Below, piece by piece: positions 1-7,400 of a stretch of 12,150 nucleotides of DNA (positions are counted from its first letter, which is position 1; every line of letters begins with the position of its first letter). A model generated the notes under the pieces. That model saw only the letters and a list, made by a program, of their open reading frames with translations, had not been told where the DNA came from and did no database searches. The stretch is taken from the NCBI GenBank assembly GCA_031976395.1, contig DALYLJ010000091.1, positions 1 to 12,150 on the forward strand, written 5' to 3'. Both the position numbers and the translations under genes were made by a program. Origin of the DNA: UBA11164 sp002420085 (GTDB lineage: Bacteria > Pseudomonadota > Gammaproteobacteria > Xanthomonadales > Xanthomonadaceae).

Positions 1-79
1 GACCCTGTTCCTGATCAACGGTGGCTTCCACACGGTGCAGTTCACCCTGATCGGCTTGGTCCTGGCACTTTGGGCGTAA
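1..79 (+). CDS. C-terminal end of a small membrane protein (possibly DUF1761-like)
   Basis: Only the last 25 codons are in the window, read from base 2 and ending in TAA at 77-79. They encode TLFLINGGFHTVQFTLIGLV followed by LALWA. This is one hydrophobic helix preceded by a short polar turn, ending almost at the C-terminus. A final membrane helix ending in a small residue-Trp pair after an 'INGG' turn resembles the C-terminus of DUF1761-type small integral membrane proteins. That is a resemblance from memory and rests on 25 residues. No terminator follows the stop directly; the nearest is at 262-293, after the gene scrap at 112-234. Confidence 0.4.
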   Translation, partial: TLFLINGGFHTVQFTLIGLVLALWA

Positions 80-111
80 CGAGCGCGGCACGGTCCGTGA
101 CAATTGCCGCG

Positions 112-234
112 CAAAATGTGGTTCGCTCGGCGTTCTAGCAGTTCCGGGTCCGGTTCTTCTTCGACAGCGTCGACAGCACCAGCAACAGCTTCCTCGGCTG
201 GCTGGTCGATGATGTCGAGGTCATCCGCAACTGA
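112..234 (+). pseudogene. Stranded C-terminal fragment of a secreted-protein domain (MAM/immune-inhibitor-A-like)
   Basis: In the frame starting at base 142 the DNA encodes FRVRFFFDSVDSTSNSFLGW followed by LVDDVEVIRN and a TGA at 232-234. The pattern 'VRFxFDSxDSxxNxFxGWxVDDVxV' is characteristic of the last beta-strands of jelly-roll/MAM-like domains at the C-terminus of secreted proteases and adhesins such as M6 immune-inhibitor-A-type proteins. The frame is broken by TAG at 136-138, and only about 60 bp separate it from the preceding stop at 79, so the body of the gene is missing. The true 3' end and its terminator (262-293) are intact. It reads as the remains of a deletion that joined the upstream gene to the tail of this one. 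It is unlikely to be expressed as a protein. Confidence 0.6.
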
Positions 235-261
235 TCCGGATCTTCGATTCCTTGTGATCAT

Positions 262-293
262 TGGCCCCGTGCTTCGGCCGGGGCCATTTTTTT
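262..293 (+). terminator. Rho-independent terminator
   Basis: A perfect 8-bp stem, TGGCCCCG (262-269) with CGGGGCCA (279-286), encloses a loop that itself contains GC-TTCG-GC. It is followed at once by seven T residues (287-293). It closes the transcript of the decayed gene just upstream and insulates the EF-hand/sigma operon. Confidence 0.92.
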
Positions 294-410
294 CTGAACC
301 GACGGCAACGGGGATCGGCGGCCCGCGACGGAACCGGGTTGGGGTGGCGTTCAAGGGTCACGGGACGAGCGAGATCGGACCGAACCCTGAATCCAACCGA
401 GGAGATCACC

Positions 411-839
411 ATGAATCGTCGCATCGTTCTTGCTGCCGTCACTGCCGTCACCCTGGCTGGCACCAGCATTGCCTTCGCGCAACAGGCCCGCCCCGGTTTC
501 GGTGCTGCTGGTCATCGCCCGTTGCTGGAGGAAATCGACGTCGCCGCTGCCCAGCAGCGGATCCGCGAGACGGCCCAGGCCATCGATGCCGATGCCGACG
601 GCTTCATCACCACCGAGGAAGTGGCCGCACATCGCGAGCAACGTCGTGCCGAGCGCCAGGCCGAGCGCTATGCCGCACTCGACAGCGATGGCGATGGTCG
701 GGTCAGCGTCGAGGAGTTTCAGGCGCCGCGTCTGAAGGCGATCGAGAATGCCGATCTCAACGGCGATGGCGTCATCACTCGTGGCGAGCGTCGGGCGGCC
801 CGTCGTGGCGGTGGTGAAGGCGGCGACGACAACGGTTGA
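411..839 (+). CDS. Secreted EF-hand domain protein
   Basis: Encodes 142 residues. The ATG at 411 is preceded by GAGGAG (399-404) at 6-nt spacing and opens a clear Sec signal peptide (MNRR, then a hydrophobic core, with cleavage likely after AFA at 21-23). Earlier in-frame starts (from 261) lack a ribosome site and would bury the signal. The mature part is mostly charged helix with three EF-hand loops: D59-E70 (DADADGFITTEE), D91-E102 (DSDGDGRVSVEE) and D115-E126 (DLNGDGVITRGE). All have Asp/Asn at loop positions 1, 3 and 5, Gly at 6 and Glu at 12, so each should bind calcium. The C-terminus is Arg/Gly/Asp-rich. It is likely periplasmic. EF-hand proteins of this kind often sit beside ECF sigma factor genes, which suggests a partner or target of the downstream sigma/sensor genes. 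The exact role is unknown. Confidence 0.88.
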   Translation: MNRRIVLAAVTAVTLAGTSIAFAQQARPGFGAAGHRPLLEEIDVAAAQQRIRETAQAIDADADGFITTEEVAAHREQRRAERQAERYAALDSDGDGRVSVEEFQAPRLKAIENADLNGDGVITRGERRAARRGGGEGGDDNG

Positions 840-948
840 TTGCAATGCCGGTGGACGTGACGTCGAGGCGATGCTGTGGCCGGCCCATCGGCGATGGTTA
901 CGTTCGCTGTCGGTCAGCGGCATACTGGCGGCGATCATGCCGAAACAT

Positions 949-975
949 CGTCCTGTCGCCGAGTGCGGCAGGACG
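949..975 (+). promoter_or_regulatory. Strong leader hairpin before the sigma factor gene
   Basis: CGTCCTGTCGC (949-959) pairs with GCGGCAGGACG (965-975) over 11 bp, with one U-G wobble and a 5-nt loop CGAGT. No T-run follows (ATGGTCGATTTCT), so it is not a normal terminator. It ends 13 nt before the GGGAG ribosome site. It could be an attenuator, an mRNA-stability element between the EF-hand gene and the sigma gene, or a protein-binding palindrome. Confidence 0.6.
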
Positions 976-988
976 ATGGTCGATTTCT

Positions 989-993
989 GGGAG
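989..993 (+). promoter_or_regulatory. Ribosome binding site fixing the GTG start of the sigma factor
   Basis: GGGAG ends 8 nt before the GTG at 1002. The next two genes of the operon use GGAG at the same 8-nt distance (1565-1568 and 2023-2026). The other in-frame GTG at 993 overlaps this site and cannot use it. Confidence 0.65.
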
Positions 994-1001
994 TGCAGGG
1001 T

Positions 1002-1580
1002 GTGCAATCGCAAGCCGATGACCCGGATGCCGACCTGGTGGCGGCCATCGCACGCGGCGAGCGGGCCGCCATGGCTACACTCATGAATCGGCACCTGGGA
1101 CGCCTGCACGGACTTTGCCAGCGCCTGCTCGGCACCGGTGCCGAAGCCGATGATGCCGTGCAGGAGACCTTCCTCCAGGCGTGGCGGCGTGCCCATCGCT
1201 GGCGACCGGGCGAGGCCCGGTTCGCCACCTGGCTGCACACCGTTGCGATCAACCGCTGTCGCGATCGGCTGCGCCGACGCACGCGCGAGGACATCCGCGA
1301 TGACATCGAGCCCGATGAGGTCGCGGGAGATCCCGCTATCGGACCGGAAGCCTCCCTGGCCCGTGAACAGTCGCAACGGCAGGTCCGGGCGGCCCTGGCG
1401 GAATTGCCGGAACGGCAGCGGGAAGCCTTGATCTTGTGCCTGCACCAGGGCATGGCGCAAAGTGAAGCGGCGGCGGTGCTGGGGATTTCCGAGCACGCGC
1501 TGGAGTCGTTGCTGGCACGCGCCCGACGCCATCTGCGGCGACGACTGCTGGACGAACCTCACCCGGAGATGCAGCCATGA
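1002..1580 (+). CDS. ECF-family RNA polymerase sigma factor
   Basis: Encodes 192 residues from a GTG start. Open frame continues upstream to 876, but that extension lacks a ribosome site and homology-like composition, and 192 residues is a normal ECF length. The sigma-2 domain spans about residues 10-90: DLVAAIARGERAAMATLMNR, then the conserved DDAVQETFLQAWR of region 2.2, and FATWLHTVAINRCRDRLRRR for region 2.3-2.4. A short acidic linker follows. Sigma-4 (about 130-182) has LPERQREALILCLHQGMAQS and the helix-turn-helix EAAAVLGISEHALESLLARA before a basic tail. There is no sigma-3 or 1.1, as expected for ECF factors. It would direct RNA polymerase to a small stress or envelope regulon. The stop overlaps the next gene (ATGA), tying its synthesis to the putative anti-sigma. 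The specific ECF group cannot be assigned by eye. Confidence 0.93.
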   Translation: MQSQADDPDADLVAAIARGERAAMATLMNRHLGRLHGLCQRLLGTGAEADDAVQETFLQAWRRAHRWRPGEARFATWLHTVAINRCRDRLRRRTREDIRDDIEPDEVAGDPAIGPEASLAREQSQRQVRAALAELPERQREALILCLHQGMAQSEAAAVLGISEHALESLLARARRHLRRRLLDEPHPEMQP

Positions 1581-2038
1581 GCCGCGATTCGACAACGGAA
1601 CATGCGATGTCATTGGCGCGCCTGCGCGAGTTGCTGGATGCCTGGGGCGGCGATCCGACACGCTGGCCGGCCGCCGAGCGTGCCGGGGCCGAAGCGCTGT
1701 GTCGAGTCGAGCCGGAGGCCGAGCGCCTGCGTCGGCGCGCGCTCGATCTCGATGCGCGGCTGCTCACGCTGCCGGAACCTGAGGCGCCGGCCGTCTGGCT
1801 GTCCGAGCGGATACTGGCCCGGCTGGACACCCGGCCCTCGCTGTGGCGCTGGCTGGGTGGCTGGCCGCTGCTGGCGCCGGTGGCGGCGATGGGGCTGGCG
1901 GGCGGGATTGCCTTGGGCGTGGTGTTGAGTCCGCCGCTGGCTATGGACGATCCGGAGCAGTGGCTGCTGCTGGCCGGCTTCGAGCAGGTCGACGGCGGGT
2001 CGAGCGATGGGCTGGGGTGGCCGGAGTCCATGCCATGA
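1577..2038 (+). CDS. Single-pass membrane protein in the anti-sigma position
   Basis: Encodes 153 residues. The ATG overlaps the sigma factor stop as ATGA, with GGAG at 1565-1568. The N-terminal half (residues 12-85) is predicted cytoplasmic and helical, with the motif LRELLDAWGGDPTRWPAAER followed by AGAEAL. This 'DPxRWPxAERxxAEAL' pattern occurs in small proteins downstream of ECF sigma genes. One membrane helix runs about 96-118 (WPLLAPVAAMGLAGGIALGV), followed by a short tail of about 35 residues outside. There is no HxxxCxxC zinc anti-sigma motif; the only His is H9 and the only Cys C42. Position, topology and translational coupling argue that it holds the sigma factor at the membrane. 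That is inference from context, not from a recognised anti-sigma domain. Confidence 0.72.
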   Translation: MSRDSTTEHAMSLARLRELLDAWGGDPTRWPAAERAGAEALCRVEPEAERLRRRALDLDARLLTLPEPEAPAVWLSERILARLDTRPSLWRWLGGWPLLAPVAAMGLAGGIALGVVLSPPLAMDDPEQWLLLAGFEQVDGGSSDGLGWPESMP

Positions 2039-2496
2039 ATACACCGGTTGCTGCTCCTCCGGATTGGCTGCGCTGGCTGGTGCTGGTTTCGCTGACGCTG
2101 AACCTGATGCTGGCTTCGGCATTGGTCGCCCTGGCCTGGCGGGTCGAACGCGCCGAACGCGCGATCGAGGCACCGCTGCCGTCGGCGGCGAATGGCCCGT
2201 GGCGCGAGTTGATGCGTCGCGAGTTCCAGAAGCAACGCCGGGTCTGGATCCCGGACCTGCGCGCCGCCCGGCAGGCGCGCATCGAAGTGGCCGAAGCGCT
2301 GCGTGCCGAACCGTTCGAGGTCGATCGACTCAGACTGGCCCTGGCCGCGCTGCGCGAGGCCGATGGTCGGCTCCAGTCACGCACGCAGAACGCGCTTGCC
2401 GAACTGGCCGCCGAGATGACCCCCGAAGACCGCGAACGGCTGGCGCGCCGCATGGAGCGAGCCTCTCCGGTTCGTGGCCTGAGCGCTCGGCCGTGA
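2035..2496 (+). CDS. Membrane-anchored periplasmic sensor, heavy-metal-sensor/CnrX-like fold
   Basis: Encodes 153 residues. ATG at 2035 overlaps the previous stop (ATGA), with GGAG at 2023-2026; the longer frame from 1843 lies inside the preceding gene. A membrane helix (about 11-35, WLRWLVLVSLTLNLMLASAL) is followed by an all-helical periplasmic part (about 55-145) rich in Arg, Glu and Leu. It includes AALREADGRLQSRTQNALAE and AEMTPEDRERLARRM, the layout of the CnrX/ZraP/Spy-like 'periplasmic heavy metal sensor' family. CnrX works with the anti-sigma CnrY to control the sigma factor CnrH, and the gene trio here has the matching parts in the order sigma, anti-sigma, sensor. However, there is no His or Cys anywhere in the protein, so the metal-binding ligands known from CnrX are missing. 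The signal it senses is unknown. Confidence 0.75.
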   Translation: MNTPVAAPPDWLRWLVLVSLTLNLMLASALVALAWRVERAERAIEAPLPSAANGPWRELMRREFQKQRRVWIPDLRAARQARIEVAEALRAEPFEVDRLRLALAALREADGRLQSRTQNALAELAAEMTPEDRERLARRMERASPVRGLSARP

Positions 2497-2530
2497 CCGA
2501 GTCGGCCCTGAATGCTCGGGGCCGACTCGG
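2497..2530. terminator. Inverted repeat between convergent genes, possible bidirectional terminator
   Basis: CCGAGTCGGCC (2497-2507) begins directly after the TGA of the sensor gene and is an exact inverted match to GGCCGACTCGG (2520-2530). A further C-G pair (2508/2519) extends the stem to 12 bp around a 10-nt loop. There is no T-run on either strand. It lies between convergent genes (stops at 2496 and 2554), so it may block read-through or protect the 3' ends of both transcripts. Confidence 0.55.
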
Positions 2531-2553
2531 CCGAATGCCGCAATCAAACCGGA

Positions 2554-4215
2554 TCAGCAGGGAATGATCGTGAGTCGTCCCGAGGTGCTGACCACGAAGA
2601 TGTGCGGTTTGATCGGCAGACCAAACGACTTGATCACCAAATCCCAGGTGCCGTTGGCGATGTTGTCAGGCAGGTCCATGACCACGTCGGTCTGGTAGTT
2701 CACGCAGGTCAGGGCATTGATGCCGCTGCCGGGGTTTCGTCCGGTGCCGAGGAAGGCCAGCGTGGTGGTCGGATGCAGGGCGATCCCGCCCATGTACACC
2801 CGGCCGGCACCTCCGCTTGGCAGGGCGATGGATTTCTCGAAAACGAAATTTTCCCCCTGGATGCGGTAGACGTGCAGCCTGAAATTGCTGGCATCGACCA
2901 GCAGCACCCGGTCCCGGCCCGGGGTGACGGCGATGCCGTCGATGAAGCCCATGTCGGAGCGGGTGATGTTCTGCACTGGATTGCCGGCCGTATCGAGTTC
3001 AACGGCGGCGAAGCCAGGGAACCCCGTGCTGTTGGTCAGCGTCGCCAGTGCGAGATTGCCCCGGCCCGGCACGTTCGCGACCACCACCGAGCGGGCGAAG
3101 GTTCCGGCGCTGCCGGGGAGGGCCGGATTGAGCTGATCGACGCCGGCGCCCGGGAACAGTGGCACTTCGTTGAGCGGCGTGTGGTCGGAGACCCGGAAGA
3201 TGGTGGCCGTGCCCTCCATGTAGTTGGCGATGACGCCGGTTTCGCCATTGGCGGTGAAGGAAACCTGCTCGGGCAGCCATCCACAATCGATCCAGGCGAT
3301 GGTTTGCAGATAATTCGGTGAGCCAGGGTTGACGTCCACCACCGCGACGAAGAACCCCCCCGTACCATCGCCCAGGTAGAAGGAGGCCGGGACGTAGAGG
3401 CGGCGATACTTGTGGTTGATTCCGCCCTTGATGAACGGAGAAACCACGGGGTTTGGTCCGAGTCCGGGCGGATAGGGGCGCGCCGGATTCGGATGTGGAG
3501 CGACCTGGAAGGTGGCATCGACTGTTTCGGTGATGACGTTGACCACCGTGCCTTGGCCCTGTTTGTTGACCACGTAGGCGCGCGAGCAGTCGCGCGACAC
3601 TTTCACCATGGCCGGTTCTCCGGCGATGGGGATTTCCGCGCGACGGTTCTTGGCGGGAACCGCCAGACAGCGGAGCAGCGGGATCAGACCTTCCCAGATC
3701 GGCCAGAGAGAGGGGCGCCAGGGCAGGATCGGGAACCGCTTCAGCCGCTGGATGTCGGGCAACACAGGCAACTGACCCGGACTGCGGGTCCGAATCGGCA
3801 GACCGCCGAGATCGACGATGCCTTGAGGCCATTTCGGTGAAGGGCGTGCAAATGCGATCGCTGGTTGGTAGTCGATCTGTAGCTTGCGGACAGGCTTGGA
3901 TTTGCCATCGGCATGGATTTCGAGAGGTAGCGCGTTTGTTTCGTTGCCGAGCAATTTCTCGACTTCATCGGTGAAACGGCCTCGTTCGGCGTGCAGCTTC
4001 TGGATTTCCTTGTCGCTGATTTTCGCGGCGTGTTCGTGCGCTTCCAGGTTGAGCAGATCGTCGTCGAGGATTTCCTGACCACCTCCTGGCCGTTTGTTGA
4101 CAGGGTAGGTGTGGCCGGCTGATGCGGCGCTCTGACGTTTCACAGAGGTTTTTGCGACTACCGTTGATCGAACCGTCTTGAGGCGAGCGATTGAGGGCTT
4201 GCGGGTGATGTCCAC
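2554..4215 (-). CDS. Beta-propeller (YVTN/lactonase-like) protein of unknown function
   Basis: Encodes 553 residues. The GTG start (complement of 4213-4215) has GGAGG (complement of 4224-4228) at 8 nt. The frame extends to 4566 but the extra part has no ribosome site and overlaps the divergent gene. No signal peptide or membrane helix is visible. Residues 1-45 are basic, 48-90 charged and likely helical (ILDDDLLNLEAHEHAAKISD onward), 115-190 Pro/Trp-rich. From about 195 to the end repeated blade-like motifs appear: MVKVSRDCSRAYVVNKQGQG, VSFTANGETGVIANY, GIAVTPGRDRVLLVDASNFR, MGGIALHPTTTLAFLGTG and HIFVVSTSGRLTIIPC. This is the pattern of YVTN-type or 6-phosphogluconolactonase-like propellers, though no catalytic residues are recognised. 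The N-terminal DNA is less GC-rich than its neighbours. It may be a binding or scaffold protein; function unknown. Confidence 0.75.
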   Translation of the reverse strand: MDITRKPSIARLKTVRSTVVAKTSVKRQSAASAGHTYPVNKRPGGGQEILDDDLLNLEAHEHAAKISDKEIQKLHAERGRFTDEVEKLLGNETNALPLEIHADGKSKPVRKLQIDYQPAIAFARPSPKWPQGIVDLGGLPIRTRSPGQLPVLPDIQRLKRFPILPWRPSLWPIWEGLIPLLRCLAVPAKNRRAEIPIAGEPAMVKVSRDCSRAYVVNKQGQGTVVNVITETVDATFQVAPHPNPARPYPPGLGPNPVVSPFIKGGINHKYRRLYVPASFYLGDGTGGFFVAVVDVNPGSPNYLQTIAWIDCGWLPEQVSFTANGETGVIANYMEGTATIFRVSDHTPLNEVPLFPGAGVDQLNPALPGSAGTFARSVVVANVPGRGNLALATLTNSTGFPGFAAVELDTAGNPVQNITRSDMGFIDGIAVTPGRDRVLLVDASNFRLHVYRIQGENFVFEKSIALPSGGAGRVYMGGIALHPTTTLAFLGTGRNPGSGINALTCVNYQTDVVMDLPDNIANGTWDLVIKSFGLPIKPHIFVVSTSGRLTIIPC

Positions 4216-4223
4216 GGTCGTTT

Positions 4224-4228
4224 CCTCC
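4224..4228 (-). promoter_or_regulatory. Ribosome binding site fixing the GTG start of the propeller gene
   Basis: Read on the minus strand, GGAGG is followed by AAACGACC and then GTG at 4215. It is the strongest ribosome site in the window and decides the start against upstream in-frame ATG codons. Confidence 0.7.
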
Positions 4229-4311
4229 AGGGTGCAGGCGAAGGACGGACCGGATCGATGGATCGTTGCCTGCTCCCCCTGCTGCGGGTCGCGATTCAGC
4301 GATTCGGGGTG

Positions 4312-4329
4312 TGGCAGCAATGACTGCCA
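4312..4329. promoter_or_regulatory. Inverted repeat, candidate operator
   Basis: TGGCAG (4312-4317) and CTGCCA (4324-4329) form a perfect 6-bp inverted repeat around CAATGA, about the size of a dimeric regulator site. It is central in the divergent promoter region. No regulator gene in the window matches it. Confidence 0.35.
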
Positions 4330-4405
4330 TGACGAGGACAGAACTGCCCTCATCGAACTGCAACGGTGAACACGGACAGAAACGGACAAGAAGCGCCGTA
4401 TCGAG

Positions 4406-4434
4406 CTGATGCGCACCCATACAACCGCTAAACT
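4406..4434 (+). promoter_or_regulatory. Weak sigma-70-like promoter for the amidohydrolase gene
   Basis: CTGATG (4406-4411), 17 bp, then TAAACT (4429-4434). This would start transcription near 4441, about 25 nt before the ATG. The -35 matches 3 of 6 and the -10 4 of 6 consensus bases, so the call is weak. Confidence 0.3.
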
Positions 4435-4465
4435 GGACCGTCGTGCCGCCCGTCGAGGAATCGAA

Positions 4466-7400
4466 ATGTTCAATTTTCGCACCGCCCGCGCCCTGATTTT
4501 CTTGATTTCCTGTGCTGTGATTTCCGGTGCCGCGATCGCAGCATCGTCAGCATCCGGCAAGGACAAAGCGCCGAGCTGGCAGGTCGATGATCCGCACGGC
4601 CCGGCCCGGACGGTGCGCTTTACGGTCGATCAGGGCACCTGGCTCGATCTCGACCTCAGTCCGGATGGGCGAACCCTGGTCTTCTCGTTGCTGGGCGACC
4701 TCTATCTGCTGCCGATCGAAGGCGGCACTGCCCGTCGCCTGACCTCGGGACGGGCCTGGGATGTCCAGCCACGCTTTTCGCCGGAAGGTCGAGAGATCGC
4801 CTTCACCTCCGATCGCGGTGGCGGCAACAATCTGTGGCGAATCGGGGTGGATGGGAAAAATGCCACGGCAGTCAGCAAGGAGGATTTCCGTTTGCTCAAC
4901 AATCCGGTCTGGACACCCGATGGCCAGTACCTGATCGGCCGCAAGCACTTCACCTCCGAACGCTCGCTCGGTGCGGGCGAACTGTGGCTGTACCACCGCA
5001 GCGGCGGCGCCGGCCTGCAACTGACCACCCGCAAGAACGACCAGCAGGATCTCGGCGAACCGGCGCTGTCACCCGATGGCCGCTACGTCTACTTTTCCGA
5101 GGATGTCAGCGCCGGGCCGAATTTCCAGTACAACAAGAATCCGCACGGGGTGATCTATGCCATCAAACGGCTCGATCGCGACACCGGTCGGATCGACACC
5201 CTGGTCGCGACACCGGGGGGTGGGGTGCGACCGCAGCCCTCGCCGGATGGCAAGACCCTGGCCTTCGTCAAGCGGGTGCGCGACAAATCGGTGTTGCATG
5301 TGCTGGATCTCGCCAGCGGCGCGGTGCGTCCGGTATGGGATGGCCTGAGCCACGATCAGCAGGAAGCCTGGGCGATCTTCGGGCCGTATCCCAATTTCGA
5401 CTGGACGCCCGATTCGAGCGCCGTGGTGATCTGGGCGCAGGGCGGCTTCTGGCGGGTCGAGATCGCCAGCGGCACGGCCACTGCCATTCCGTTCCGCGCC
5501 GAGGTCGAACAGGTGCTGGCCGAGCCGCTGCGCTTCCGTCAGACGCTGGCTTCCGGCCAGTTTGCGCCGAAGATGATCCGCGATGTCGCGACCAGCCCGG
5601 ATGGCCGGACCCTGATCTTCCACGCGGTCGGCACCCTCTGGCGCAAGACCCTGCCCGATGGTGTGCCGGTGCGGCTGACCGACTCCCAGGGCCTGGACGA
5701 ATACCAGCCGAGCTTTTCGCCGGACGGGACACGTTTGCTTTACACCACTTGGTCGGATGCTGAACTCGGTGCCATCCACCTGCTCGATCTGGCCAGTGGC
5801 GCGTCGCGTCGGCTGACCACCGACCCGGGTTTCTACTACGGGCCGCGCTTCTCGCCGGATGGTCAGCAGGTGGTCTGGTCGCGCCAGGGCGGCAGTGGCC
5901 TGACCGGCAGTCTGCATGGGTCCGATCCGGGCATCTATCTGATGCCGGTGGCCGGCGGCAGCGCCCGGCGGATCGCCGAGGAGGGTGTCGATCCGCAGTT
6001 CTCCGCCGACGGCAGCCAGGTGTTCTACCTGACCGGCGGTGGCCTCAAGAAGAAACTGATGCGGGTCGGCCTGTACGGTGATCGCCCACGTGACGTGTTC
6101 GATCTCAAGTACGTCGATTTCGTGACCCTCAGTCCGGATGGTCGCTGGGTCGCCTTCACCGAACTGTTCAATGCGTATCTCGCACCGATGCCGAACACCG
6201 GACGGGTCATCGAACTCAACAAGGACAGTCAGGCGCTGCCGATCACTCGGATCAGCCAGGATGTCGGCTCCTACCTGCACTGGGCGGCCGATTCGGGCTC
6301 GCTGCACTGGCTGGTCGGCGATCGCTACCACAGCCGGCGACTGACCGACGTGCTGCCCTGGCTGCCGGGAGCGGCAGCCAAGCCGGCCACCCCCGCGTCG
6401 TCGTCCGGCGTGTCGATCGGGCTGTCGCTGCCGGTGCATGCTCCCGGTGATACGGTCGCCCTGGTCGGTGCGCGGATCGTGACCCTGCGCGATGCCGAGC
6501 GCAGCACCGAGGTGATCGACGCCGGGACCGTGCTGGTCCGTGGCGATCGGATCGCCGCAGTCGGTGCCGATGTCGTGGTGCCCGAGGGTGCGCGGGTCAT
6601 TGATGTCGCCGGCAAGACCATCATCCCCGGCCTGGTCGATGCCCACGCCCATGCCGCTCATTTCGGTTCCGGCGTGGTGCCGCAGGCCAATTGGGCCTAC
6701 TACGCCAATCTGGCGTTCGGTGTGACCACCCTGCATGACCCTTCGGCGAGCACCGAATTCGTGTTCTCGCAGGCCGAACGGATCACCGCCGGAGCCATGG
6801 TCGGGCCACGGGTGTTCTCCACCGGCACCATCCTGTATGGCGCCGATGGCGATTTCAAGGCGGTGGTCAACTCGCTCGACGACGCCCGTTCGCACCTGCG
6901 TCGGATGCAGGCGCATGGCGCGTTCTCGGTCAAGAGCTACAACCAGCCCCGACGCGACCAGCGACAGCAGATCAACCAGGCCGCGCGCGAACTGGGCATG
7001 CTGGTGGTCGAGGAAGGTGGTTCGACCTTCCAGCACAACATGACCATGCTTCTCGATGGAGTCACCGGTATCGAGCACAACATTCCGGTCGCACCGCTGT
7101 ACGACGATGTGCTCGGACTGTGGCAGCGCACCGATGTCGGCAATGTCCCGACCCTGGTGGTCAGCTACGGCGGTCTGTCCGGCGAACGCTGGTGGTATGC
7201 CCGCGATGCGGTCTGGCAGGAGCCGCGTCTGAACCGCTTCTTCCCGCGTGAAACCCTCGATGCCCTCTCGATCCGCCGCGAGATCGCCCCGGACTGGGAT
7301 TACTGGCACATCGAGGTCGCAAAGTCGGCCAAGGCGCTGCGTGATCGCGGCGTGCGGATCATGACCGGCGGCCACGGCCAGATGCAGGGCCTGGCCTTGC

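Larger units (their letters stand above)
840..1001 (+). promoter_or_regulatory. Leader region of the sigma factor operon
   Basis: These 162 bp between the EF-hand stop and the sigma factor start code for nothing convincing. They hold a strong hairpin (949-975) and the ribosome site of the sigma gene (989-993). A -10-like CATACT lies at 921-926 but has no good -35 at 16-18 bp. The gap is long compared with the overlapping junctions downstream, so the sigma gene may have its own promoter or be controlled by the leader. Confidence 0.35.
4216..4465. promoter_or_regulatory. Divergent promoter region between propeller and amidohydrolase genes
   Basis: These 250 bp separate two divergent genes and contain no convincing coding sequence. 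They hold an inverted repeat (4312-4329), a weak promoter match toward the amidohydrolase gene (4406-4434), a short direct repeat ACGGACA around 4375-4388 and both ribosome sites at the ends. Shared control of the two genes is possible. Confidence 0.5.

Noticed and set aside
330..353. ECF-type promoter GGAACC...CGTTCA before the EF-hand gene
   Set aside because: The gap between the two boxes is only about 12 bp, several bases short of the usual ECF spacing.
876..1001. N-terminal extension of the sigma factor
   Set aside because: No ribosome site, overlaps the leader hairpin, and would add 42 residues not expected in ECF factors.
351..1661. 436-codon antisense frame across the EF-hand and sigma genes
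   Set aside because: Runs through two well-supported genes and a hairpin leader; no ribosome site or motif.
1002..2496. Naming the operon cnrH/cnrY/cnrX
   Set aside because: Only the layout agrees; the gene order differs and the sensor lacks the metal ligands.
4216..4566. N-terminal extension of the propeller protein on the minus strand
   Set aside because: It would overlap the divergent gene's start; the GTG at 4215 has the best ribosome site in the window.
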